From: Bacillota bacterium
Lineage (GTDB): Bacteria > Bacillota > Dethiobacteria > DTU022 > UBA8154
Direction: 5' to 3'
Length of the DNA: 5,455 bases
NCBI GenBank assembly: GCA_003444595.1
Contig: DLUO01000153.1
Coordinates: 1-5,455, forward strand
The notes beneath the pieces were generated by a model. It ran no database searches, had not been told where the DNA came from, and saw only the letters and a program-made list of their open reading frames with translations. Positions 1 through 5,455 of the stretch are shown here, one piece after another (within the stretch, counting starts at the first letter, position 1; every line of letters begins with the position of its first letter). Both the position numbers and the translations under genes were made by a program.

Positions 1-1638
1 GGCCAGTCTGTAGGCTGTCCCCTCCGCCGGGGTCGCCTCCAGGTTAAAAAGCTGGTCAGATTCCGTCTGGAATTCCAACAGTAGGTCGCGCATAAAATCA
101 AGCACTTTGAGGGCAAACACCCGGCCTTCTTCGGAGCAGATATCCCGTCCAAAAAAGTTGAGCAGCCCCTCATTCATTCCCACCAGGCCGATCGTATTAA
201 AGTGGTTGAACCAGTATCCGTCAAAACGCTCTTTCACGGAGCGCAGGTAGTGGCGTGAATATGGATAAAGCCCCTGTTCGGTCATCTTTTCCAGGACATT
301 TCTTTTAATCAGCAGGCTATTGCGGGCCATTTCCATAAGCTTGCGCAGCCGTGCAAAAAAATCGCTCTCGTCCCGGGAAAGATAGCCCAGTCGGGGAATA
401 TTTATGGTAACCACACCGATGGAACCGGTCAGGGGGTTTGCTCCGAAAAGACCGCCACCCCTGCGTCGCAGCTCACGGTTATCCAGACGCAGGCGGCAGC
501 ACATGCTGCGGACATCTTCCGGCGAAAGATCGGAATTTATAAAGTTGGCGAAGTACGGAATCCCATAGCGGGAGGTCATCTCGATAATACGTTCAACCAT
601 GGGGCTGTCCCAGCCAAAATCCGGTGTTATATTATAAGTAGGGATAGGAAAAGTAAAAATTCTTCCCCGGGCATCACCTTCCATCATAACCTCGCAAAAG
701 GCCTGGTTAAGCATATCCATTTCCTTCTGAAATTCTCCATAGGTCTCCTTTTTTATTTCCCCGCCGATCATCACCGGCTGGTCTTTTAAAACGGGGGAGA
801 CGGTAACGTCCATGGTGATATTGACAAAAGGGGTCTGGAAGCCCACACGCGTGGGGACATTAAGGTTAAAAATAAATTCCTGCATGGCCTGTTTGACCTC
901 GCGGTAGCTCATATCGTCATAGCGTATAAACGGCGCCAGGTAGGTATCGAAGTTGGCCAGGGCCTGTGCGCCTGCAGCCTCCCCCTGCATCGTATAAAAG
1001 AAGTTAACGATCTGACCCAAAGCCGTCCGGAAATGCTTGGGGGGGCCACTCTCCACCTTCTGTGATACGCCGCTGAAACCGTTTTCCAGAAGGTCGGCCA
1101 GGTCCCAGCCACAGCAATAAGGCGCCAGGAGACCTAAATCGTGAATGTGAAAATCACCCTGGCGGTGTGCCTCACGGATTTCTTCAGGATAAACTTTTTC
1201 CAGCCAGTACTTGGAGGTCACGGCGGAAATGATATGGTTGTTCAGCCCCTGCAGGGAGTAATTCATGTTGCTGTTCTCATTAATACGCCAGTCCTCCCCA
1301 CCAAGGTATTCCTGGAACATTTTTTCAGCATTAAGCAGTAAATGCTGGAAGTTCCTTAATTCTTCATGCTGTTTGCGGTAAAGAATATAAGCTTTGGCAG
1401 TTTTGGCATGGCCGTTTTCTATGAGGACTTTTTCAACAATATCCTGGACCTCTTCCACGCTGGGGAACCTGTCCCGGAAAGTCTCATTGATAATGTTCAC
1501 AACTTGCTGCGAAAGATTACTTGCCACCCGACGGTCTGCGCCTCCCACTGCCTGCGCTGCCTTGAAGATGGCATTAATAATTCTTTCCTGGTCAAAATTT
1601 ACTACCCGGCCGTCCCGTTTAATGATTTTCTCCGGCAA
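1..1638 (-). CDS. nrdD: Anaerobic (class III) ribonucleoside-triphosphate reductase, large subunit; 3' end cut by window edge
   Basis: This enzyme reduces ribonucleoside triphosphates to dNTPs in the cytoplasm without oxygen, using a glycyl radical installed by the radical-SAM activase NrdG (known for the family). The frame is open from base 1638 to base 1, giving 546 codons. Residues about 3-93 form an ATP-cone (KIIKRDGRVVNFDQERI at the start), the allosteric nucleotide-binding module. The catalytic barrel follows, with FHIHDL and then YCCGWDL carrying C175/C176, and SMCCRLRLD carrying C380/C381. These cysteine pairs sit where E. coli and T4 NrdD have their two active-site cysteines (from memory of the family). 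Full-length relatives have about 700 residues, so the zinc-binding cysteines and the radical glycine lie beyond the left edge. The start is TTG: an in-frame TGA lies three codons upstream, and AAGGAG sits 10 nt before the TTG. No internal stop or frameshift is seen. nrdG would be expected downstream, outside the window. Confidence 0.96.
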   Translation of the reverse strand, partial: MPEKIIKRDGRVVNFDQERIINAIFKAAQAVGGADRRVASNLSQQVVNIINETFRDRFPSVEEVQDIVEKVLIENGHAKTAKAYILYRKQHEELRNFQHLLLNAEKMFQEYLGGEDWRINENSNMNYSLQGLNNHIISAVTSKYWLEKVYPEEIREAHRQGDFHIHDLGLLAPYCCGWDLADLLENGFSGVSQKVESGPPKHFRTALGQIVNFFYTMQGEAAGAQALANFDTYLAPFIRYDDMSYREVKQAMQEFIFNLNVPTRVGFQTPFVNITMDVTVSPVLKDQPVMIGGEIKKETYGEFQKEMDMLNQAFCEVMMEGDARGRIFTFPIPTYNITPDFGWDSPMVERIIEMTSRYGIPYFANFINSDLSPEDVRSMCCRLRLDNRELRRRGGGLFGANPLTGSIGVVTINIPRLGYLSRDESDFFARLRKLMEMARNSLLIKRNVLEKMTEQGLYPYSRHYLRSVKERFDGYWFNHFNTIGLVGMNEGLLNFFGRDICSEEGRVFALKVLDFMRDLLLEFQTESDQLFNLEATPAEGTAYRLA

Positions 1639-1648
1639 GAATGCTCAA

Positions 1649-1654
1649 CTCCTT
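1649..1654 (-). promoter_or_regulatory. Ribosome binding site that fixes the nrdD TTG start
   Basis: On the minus strand this reads AAGGAG, with 10 nt between it and the TTG codon at 1638-1636. The same 10-nt gap separates GGAGG from the ATG of comEC and from the preferred ATG of the cupin gene. Together with the in-frame TGA just upstream, this makes TTG the only reasonable start of nrdD. Confidence 0.8.
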
Positions 1655-1669
1655 AATCCAACAAATTTC

Positions 1670-1687
1670 AACACAGCGATGTGTGTT
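1670..1687. promoter_or_regulatory. 18-bp dyad in the nrdD leader, possible NrdR-type operator
   Basis: The sequence is a perfect 6-bp inverted repeat, AACACA and TGTGTT, around a 6-nt centre. It lies between the putative nrdD promoter and its ribosome binding site. NrdR, the usual repressor of ribonucleotide reductase genes, binds 16-bp boxes of the form ACACwATATATwGTGT (established knowledge). The outer arms here match that pattern, but the AT-rich core does not. The identification is therefore tentative; a small leader hairpin or chance symmetry are the alternatives. Confidence 0.35.
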
Positions 1688-1720
1688 TTTTCAGCAATTT
1701 TGTTAAAAAGCATATAAGTT

Positions 1721-1749
1721 ATTATAAATTCTTCGGACAAATTAGAAAA
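1721..1749 (-). promoter_or_regulatory. Candidate sigma-A-type promoter of nrdD
   Basis: The minus strand contains a perfect TATAAT at 1726-1721. A hexamer TTTTCT lies 17 nt upstream at 1749-1744 and matches the -35 consensus at only three positions. If used, transcription would start near 1714 and leave a leader of about 76 nt holding the 1670-1687 dyad. The -10 is good and the -35 poor, so the call is moderate at best. It would make nrdD a transcription unit separate from comEC. Confidence 0.4.
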
Positions 1750-1762
1750 TCCTGCCATCCCG

Positions 1763-1799
1763 GTGACTAAATTCTGAACAGCGCGGGGATTTAGTTCAC
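1763..1799. repeat. Long-armed inverted repeat between comEC and nrdD
   Basis: On the plus strand GTGACTAAAT at 1763-1772 is the reverse complement of ATTTAGTTCAC at 1789-1799 except for one bulged base. This gives 10 base pairs around a 16-nt GC-rich spacer. It starts about 50 nt after the comEC stop and lies just upstream of the candidate nrdD -35. No U-run follows it directly in the comEC direction, so it is not a standard intrinsic terminator. It could be a protein-binding site upstream of nrdD or a stabilising 3' hairpin for comEC. Confidence 0.5.
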
Positions 1800-1849
1800 A
1801 GATTGCCTGAAAAGCAAAACTCTTCGCCGGCGTGAGGCCGTACTCCTGC

Positions 1850-4303
1850 TCACAGAGCCGGCTGCGGAACCAGCATCGTTTCTATTGTATACGCGAAGCC
1901 GTTGCTCCTGATGATGACGGCGCCATGAAGATCCGTGCGGTAAACCTCCACTTCGCTCTCCTCGAGACCGGCAAGGGTGGAGGTATGGGGATGCCCGAAG
2001 GAATTGGTCCCCACGCTAATTACGGCCGCACGGGGAGAAGCGCTGTCCAGCAACTCCCGCAGGTTGCCAAGATATCCGCCGTGATGGGGCACCTTTAAAA
2101 TCTGGACAGCAGGGATCTTTTGCTTTGATAAAAGACGCTCAACAGCCCTTGCCTCAATATCACCCGTAAAGAGGAAACCCACCTCCTTGTAGCGCAGGTG
2201 CAAAACCAGAGAATTGTTATTAGTATCGTTTTCGTTACCGCTGAACAGCTGCTCCGGAGGGTTTAACACCTTCATCTCCAGAAATGGCCCCGCCGTATAC
2301 ATATCGCCCTCCCGGACAATTTCCCGGGAAATATTCTTTTTATGGGCCAACTCCAGCAACTCGCTGTAGGACTGCGTCCCGGGCTCCTCGGCCGTGGTCA
2401 CCAGCCGTTCGACCGGAAATTTCTCCAGAACCGGGGACAGCCCGCCGTAATGGTCTTCATGGGGGTGGCTCACGATTACCATATCCAGCTTTTTAATACG
2501 CCGGTGCTCCAAAAAGGGCACCACTACAAATCGCCCTGTTTCATCAATATCCCCCATGTAAGCCGGTTTGCCGCCGCCGTCCAGGAGAATATTGTGGCCC
2601 TGTGGCGTGCGAATAAAAATAGCGTCGCCCTGCCCGACATCCAGGAACACTACCTCCAGTTCCCGCTCAGAAGAACCGGTAACGGGCAAGCCCCACCATG
2701 TCATAAAAAGAGCCGGAAGCAGCAGTGACACCAGGAGATGAAAAGGCCTGACCCGCTGCTTGAGGCGGTTATAAACAGGCAAAAAAACCTTCCACCCCCC
2801 GGCCAACAAAGCCAAAAAGGCATAGAAGATGATTATTTCGCTTAAATACGGCGGATATACTTCGCAGTAGGAAAAGGGCAGATTGCCAAAAAGCACGGCA
2901 GCATAAAGAAGATAAGATAAAAGCGGATAATTGGCCAGATTCAACAGCGAACCGGCCAGGGGACACAGCAGCCCCAGGAGCGCAGAAGCAAGCCCTATGC
3001 TCATTACCAGGGACATGACAGGTAACACAAAGAGATTGGCCAGCAGAGCTGCCAGCGAAACCTGCCGGAAATATAAGGCGGTCAGCGGGAGAACGCCAAG
3101 CTGCGCGGCCAGGGTAACAGCCAGCAGCGGGGAAAGGTTTTTTACCAGTGATGGCGCAGCAGCAAGGGGCGTTCTGTCCAGAGCCGCGGTGATCTTTTCC
3201 TGCAGCAAGGGAGCCAAAAAGATAATCGCACCTGTAGCAGCATAAGAGAGCTGGAAACTGATCGTAAACAGCAAAAAAGGGTTAAAAACAAGGGTGAACA
3301 GCGCCGCGGCTGCCAGGGAGGTGGGCAGGTCTCCCGGTCGCCCCAGCTGCACCGCTCCCATGGCCAGGAGTACCATTATAAAAGCCCGTAGGGCAGAAGG
3401 TGCCAGACCGCAAAGGTAAACGTAGGCGGCAAGAAGCAACGCGGTAAAAAGGTATGCCACCCATCCCTGCAGCCCAAACCGTCTTCCCAGCAGAAGAACA
3501 GCCGCGGCCACCAGCCCCACATGCAGGCCGGATACGGCCAGTAAATGAGCAATGCCGCTTTGGCTGAACAGCCCTATCGTCTCCTCATCGAGGGCGTTCC
3601 TCTCGCCAAAAAGCATCCCTACCAGCAAAGCACCCTCTCTCCGGGGAAGGTAAGCCCTTAAAACAGCCGACATCCTGCTTTTAAGTTTTAAAGCTGCCAA
3701 TTGCAGCGCAGAAAGTTGGTCAGAGAGGCCCAAAATACTGATACCGTCGGCAGGGCCGTAAAAAGATGCCGCTATTCCCTCTGTCTCCAGATAAAACCGG
3801 TAATCGAACCCGCCCGGATTGCGCCGCCCTTTGGGCTCATATAATTTCCCCTGCAAAGATACCTGTTGACCGTATGACAGCTCTGCAGGCATCTCGTTTT
3901 CTTCTTTCCACTGCAGTGTGACCCGAACCCTGCCGGTTACTGTATCTTCTTTATCTAGATCCAGAAGGCGAATTTTTTCTGCACGAAGCGTAAAGACCAC
4001 GTCACCCTCACGCCACAGGGGCTCGTCTTCCACCGTCCCCATCAGCAGGCAGCTCTCCCCGCAATAGTCCCGGATGTTGCCCTGCACCCTCTGCAACGAG
4101 TAGTTGTAAATAAGGCCGCCGGCGACGAGGAAAAGCAGTAAAAAGGGAGCAAGCATCTGCCCCCCTTTTTTCTCATTAAAGATATTATATAAAGACCAGA
4201 TCAGGGCGGCGGCTGACGCAAAAATAATGTAGGACGAAAAATAACGCCCCAGGATAATTCCCGCGACGTACATAAGTGTCAACCAAACAAGAGGACGGGT
4301 CAT
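1850..4303 (-). CDS. comEC: DNA internalization-related competence protein ComEC/Rec2
   Basis: ComEC is the inner-membrane channel that brings single-stranded DNA into the cytoplasm during natural transformation. The 817-residue protein is full length for the family. Hydrophobic helices at about 5-40 and 52-70 lead into an extracytoplasmic DUF4131/OB-like region (about 75-205) with the NPGGFDY motif at 162-168. The multi-helix Competence domain spans about 220-510 and includes LAVSGLHVG from residue 255. A C-terminal metallo-beta-lactamase-like domain begins at LDVGQGD (554-560), with HPHEDH (613-618), FTGD (712-715), PHHGG (739-743) and FGHPH (769-773). All the expected metal-site motifs are present, so this domain is probably an active nuclease, as proposed for the family. 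The ATG is preceded by GGAGG at a 10-nt gap. In many Bacillota comEC follows comEA; here the gene just upstream is an unrelated cupin. No competence-regulator site is recognised. Confidence 0.97.
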   Translation of the reverse strand: MTRPLVWLTLMYVAGIILGRYFSSYIIFASAAALIWSLYNIFNEKKGGQMLAPFLLLFLVAGGLIYNYSLQRVQGNIRDYCGESCLLMGTVEDEPLWREGDVVFTLRAEKIRLLDLDKEDTVTGRVRVTLQWKEENEMPAELSYGQQVSLQGKLYEPKGRRNPGGFDYRFYLETEGIAASFYGPADGISILGLSDQLSALQLAALKLKSRMSAVLRAYLPRREGALLVGMLFGERNALDEETIGLFSQSGIAHLLAVSGLHVGLVAAAVLLLGRRFGLQGWVAYLFTALLLAAYVYLCGLAPSALRAFIMVLLAMGAVQLGRPGDLPTSLAAAALFTLVFNPFLLFTISFQLSYAATGAIIFLAPLLQEKITAALDRTPLAAAPSLVKNLSPLLAVTLAAQLGVLPLTALYFRQVSLAALLANLFVLPVMSLVMSIGLASALLGLLCPLAGSLLNLANYPLLSYLLYAAVLFGNLPFSYCEVYPPYLSEIIIFYAFLALLAGGWKVFLPVYNRLKQRVRPFHLLVSLLLPALFMTWWGLPVTGSSERELEVVFLDVGQGDAIFIRTPQGHNILLDGGGKPAYMGDIDETGRFVVVPFLEHRRIKKLDMVIVSHPHEDHYGGLSPVLEKFPVERLVTTAEEPGTQSYSELLELAHKKNISREIVREGDMYTAGPFLEMKVLNPPEQLFSGNENDTNNNSLVLHLRYKEVGFLFTGDIEARAVERLLSKQKIPAVQILKVPHHGGYLGNLRELLDSASPRAAVISVGTNSFGHPHTSTLAGLEESEVEVYRTDLHGAVIIRSNGFAYTIETMLVPQPAL

Positions 4304-4352
4304 TTACAGTATTCCTCCGTTATAGAAAATCCATCAAGGACTTCCCCACGTA

Positions 4353-4387
4353 ACCTTTAGTACCTTCAGCCAAAGCTCGAAAAGCTC
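4353..4387. repeat. Short direct repeats in the comEC leader
   Basis: On the plus strand ACCTT occurs at 4353-4357 and 4362-4366, and AAAGCTC at 4372-4378 and 4381-4387. Each pair has a 9-nt period. They lie between the candidate comEC promoter and its ribosome binding site. The units are short enough to be chance, and no known operator is recognised. Confidence 0.3.
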
Positions 4388-4404
4388 ACTAATCCGTTCT
4401 TTTT

Positions 4405-4410
4405 AGTATA
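4405..4410 (-). promoter_or_regulatory. Possible -10 element of a comEC promoter
   Basis: The minus strand reads TATACT, five of six matches to the sigma-A -10. The hexamer 17 nt upstream (AAGGAT at 4433-4428) does not resemble TTGACA, and no correctly placed extended TG is present. If used, the comEC leader would be about 95 nt. This is a weak call. Confidence 0.25.
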
Positions 4411-4484
4411 CAATACCGTAGCTTTCTATCCTTGCCAGTTCTAACGTTTACATCCAAAAGAACACGCATTTATCGTACTTCATT

Positions 4485-4505
4485 GCTGAAAACTAATATT
4501 TCAGC
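4485..4505. terminator. Perfect 7-bp hairpin overlapping the cupin stop codon
   Basis: On the plus strand GCTGAAA (4485-4491) and TTTCAGC (4499-4505) pair perfectly around a 7-nt loop. In the cupin direction the stem includes the last sense codon and the TGA stop, and no U-run follows it. On the plus strand it is followed by TTTT. It is therefore a poor intrinsic terminator for the cupin mRNA. A 3'-end stabilising hairpin, or a weak terminator against plus-strand transcription, is as likely. Confidence 0.35.
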
Positions 4506-4818
4506 TTTTGATCATAACCAGCATCATTTTAAATTTCTCCAGGGCTTTAAGAGCATGCGGTTCATTGGCCGGCATAATCACCATCTCTCCCGCTTTCAGG
4601 GTTAGCGGTTTACCCGATATGGTAATCTCAACAGTACCGTCAAAGACATAAACCAGGGCATCAAACGGCGCCGTATGCTCACTTAACCCCTGCCCTTTGT
4701 CAAAAGAAAATAGGGTAACTGTTCCCGCTTTTTTACTGATAATTTCTTTGCTAACTACAGAACCCTGCTGGTATTCTACAAAATCCGCTAAATTGATTTT
4801 TTCACCTTGAATTTGCAT
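4501..4818 (-). CDS. Small single-domain cupin protein, function unknown
   Basis: This is a 105-residue protein that is almost entirely one cupin beta-barrel. Cupin motif 1 runs from G42 through H48 to G61, and motif 2 from G77 through P83 to H88. Compared with the canonical motifs, the second His and the Glu of motif 1 are Ala (A50, A54), and the Gly and Asn of motif 2 are Asn and Ala (N85, A92). Only two usual metal ligands, H48 and H88, remain, with D53 nearby. The barrel may bind a small ligand or hold metal differently; no reaction can be assigned. No signal peptide or membrane helix is seen, so it is probably cytosolic. The ATG at 4818 is preferred because GGAGG lies 10 nt upstream, as in the neighbours. 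A GTG at 4824 would add two residues but leaves only 4 nt. The gene sits alone between cobT and comEC, with sizeable spacers on both sides. Confidence 0.88.
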   Translation of the reverse strand: MQIQGEKINLADFVEYQQGSVVSKEIISKKAGTVTLFSFDKGQGLSEHTAPFDALVYVFDGTVEITISGKPLTLKAGEMVIMPANEPHALKALEKFKMMLVMIKS

Positions 4819-4828
4819 TTTCACTTTA

Positions 4829-4834
4829 CCTCCC
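4829..4834 (-). promoter_or_regulatory. Ribosome binding site of the cupin gene
   Basis: The minus strand reads GGGAGG. Its GGAGG core is 10 nt from the ATG at 4818 and 4 nt from the alternative GTG at 4824. The 10-nt spacing matches comEC and nrdD and favours the ATG. Confidence 0.7.
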
Positions 4835-4852
4835 TTTTTATAATCCCTATGA

Positions 4853-4903
4853 TACCGGCATTCGCCAGCACCACGAAACGAGGGCTTGAAGCGACTTTAG
4901 CCC
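4853..4903 (-). other. Potentially structured leader of the cupin gene
   Basis: Two hairpins can form in the minus-strand RNA. The first (4903-4882) pairs GGGCU with AGCCC, and AAG with CUU around a UCG loop. The second (4870-4853) pairs UGCUGGC with GCCGGUA around GAAU, using G-U wobbles. A second GGGCTT on the minus strand (4918-4913) could compete for the AAGCCC arm of the first hairpin, so two folds exclude each other. No known riboswitch consensus, including that for cobalamin, is recognised. The fold was judged by eye only. Confidence 0.3.
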
Positions 4904-4919
4904 ACCCGTAAAAAGCCCG

Positions 4920-4939
4920 AATAAAAGATTAGCTTTATT
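4920..4939. repeat. AT-rich inverted repeat downstream of cobT
   Basis: AATAAA at 4920-4925 and TTTATT at 4934-4939 pair around an 8-nt loop, about 45 nt after the cobT stop. On the minus strand the stem is followed by a GGGC stretch and then five T's. It might be a weak transcription end for cobT, but the stem is A-T only and the layout is not that of a classical terminator. Confidence 0.25.
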
Positions 4940-4983
4940 TTATCATGTTTTTTACTTGCCGGGAAGCTGGGAGGCAGTGAAAA

Positions 4984-5455
4984 CTAAAGTTTCTTGGATA
5001 CACCCGCATCATCAAATGTACTCATTTGGCCGATAATCCGGCAGGAGGCTTCCACAATATTCATGGCCAAAGCCGCTCCCGTTCCCTCTCCCAGGCGCAG
5101 GTTCAGGTTTAACAGGGCTTTGAGCCCCAGTTCCTGCAGCATGAATTGGTGCCCGGGCTCCATAGATTGGTGGGCTGCGATCATGTAATCCAGGGAAAGC
5201 GGTGCCAGGTGTTTGGCCAGCAAGGCCCCGGCGGAGGAGATGAAGCCGTCTATCAGCACGGGTATGCGGTGATAAGCCGCGCCTAGGATCAGCCCGGCAA
5301 TGCCGCCAATTTCGTAGCCGCCGACTTTGGCCAGCACATCTACCGGGTCCGCAGGGTCAGGACGGTTAATCTCCAGCGCCTGCCGGATTACCCGGATCTT
5401 GTTTTGCAAGCCCTCGTCATCAAGGCCGGTTCCCCTGCCGGTTACTTCCTGTACC
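4984..5455 (-). CDS. cobT: Nicotinate-nucleotide--dimethylbenzimidazole phosphoribosyltransferase, C-terminal part; 5' end cut by window edge
   Basis: CobT transfers the phosphoribosyl group of nicotinate mononucleotide to 5,6-dimethylbenzimidazole or a related base. This makes the alpha-ribazole phosphate used in the nucleotide loop of cobalamin, in the cytoplasm. The 156 residues in the window are the C-terminal part of a family usually about 350 residues long. They begin in VTGRGTGLDDEGL, continue through GGYEIGGIAGLILGAA and PVLIDGFISSAGAL, and contain RLGEGTGAALAM. The Glu of that last motif (codon 5088-5086) corresponds to the catalytic glutamate of the Salmonella enzyme. The C-terminus STFDDAGVS is also typical. 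The frame is open to the right edge, so the TTG at 5409 is internal and not a start. Other nucleotide-loop genes (cobU, cobS, cobC) would be expected upstream, outside the window. The next gene downstream, the cupin, starts 165 nt later. Confidence 0.95.
   Translation of the reverse strand, partial: VQEVTGRGTGLDDEGLQNKIRVIRQALEINRPDPADPVDVLAKVGGYEIGGIAGLILGAAYHRIPVLIDGFISSAGALLAKHLAPLSLDYMIAAHQSMEPGHQFMLQELGLKALLNLNLRLGEGTGAALAMNIVEASCRIIGQMSTFDDAGVSKKL

Larger units (their letters stand above)
4304..4500. other. Intergenic spacer between cupin gene and comEC
   Basis: This 197-nt stretch has no plausible coding frame. In the direction of transcription it holds most of a hairpin that overlaps the cupin stop, a possible comEC -10, two short direct repeats with a 9-nt period, and the comEC ribosome binding site (GGAGG at 4318-4314). 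Confidence 0.7.

Noticed and set aside
909..1717. Open frames of 60-110 codons on both strands across the nrdD region
   Set aside because: They lie in other frames over the continuous nrdD coding frame, have low-complexity or atypical composition, and lack family motifs.
1832..3464. Open frames on both strands inside comEC
   Set aside because: They overlap the uninterrupted ComEC frame, which carries every expected motif. Their translations resemble no protein family.
4822..4824. GTG as the cupin start
   Set aside because: It is only 4 nt from the Shine-Dalgarno core, whereas the ATG two codons later has the 10-nt gap shared by comEC and nrdD. It is not excluded.
4825..4983. Cobalamin riboswitch between cobT and the cupin
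   Set aside because: No B12-box-like sequence was seen on either strand, and the region lies downstream of cobT.
4994..5188. Plus-strand 64-codon frame over cobT
   Set aside because: It is antisense to well-conserved CobT motifs, including the catalytic LGEGTGA stretch.
5407..5409. TTG as a start codon for a short 141-residue protein
   Set aside because: The same frame continues upstream with the typical CobT sequence VTGRGTGLDDEGL to the window edge, so this TTG is an internal Leu codon.
1..5455. Mobile element, phage, CRISPR or defence system
   Set aside because: No transposase, integrase, terminal inverted repeats with target duplication, spaced repeats or defence-type genes are visible. 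All four genes are chromosomal housekeeping or accessory types.

Overview
This window looks like ordinary chromosome from an anaerobic, Gram-positive-type bacterium (Bacillota, probably a Clostridia-like lineage). Three things support this: a class III (oxygen-sensitive) ribonucleotide reductase, a single-polypeptide ComEC with a C-terminal beta-lactamase-like domain, and strong GGAGG-type Shine-Dalgarno sequences exactly 10 nt ahead of the chosen starts. The lineage is inferred from gene content, and I cannot name a species.

All four recognisable genes lie on the minus strand, so they are transcribed from right to left. Going in that direction, the 3' part of cobT (lower-ligand activation for cobalamin) enters from the right edge and ends at 4984. 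A 165-nt spacer with several possible RNA hairpins follows, then a small single-domain cupin of unknown function (4818 to 4501). Next comes a 197-nt spacer, then full-length comEC/rec2, the DNA-uptake channel (4303 to 1850, 817 residues). A 211-nt spacer holds a long dyad, a promoter-like -10 and a second dyad. Last is nrdD (TTG start at 1638), which runs off the left edge after 546 codons without its glycyl-radical C-terminus. nrdD is open in frame to base 1, so it is the main gene of the first 1.6 kb.

The genes belong to different pathways: cofactor synthesis, unknown cupin, transformation/DNA import, and anaerobic dNTP supply. Their spacing suggests separate or loosely coupled transcription units rather than one tight operon. 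I see no mobile element, CRISPR array, tRNA/rRNA, frameshift or pseudogene. No stretch over 300 nt lacks a gene.

I did not find a convincing new multi-gene system. The points most worth checking are the two dyads in front of nrdD, one of which has NrdR-box-like arms; the cupin, which lacks half of its usual metal ligands; and the potentially structured leader of the cupin gene.
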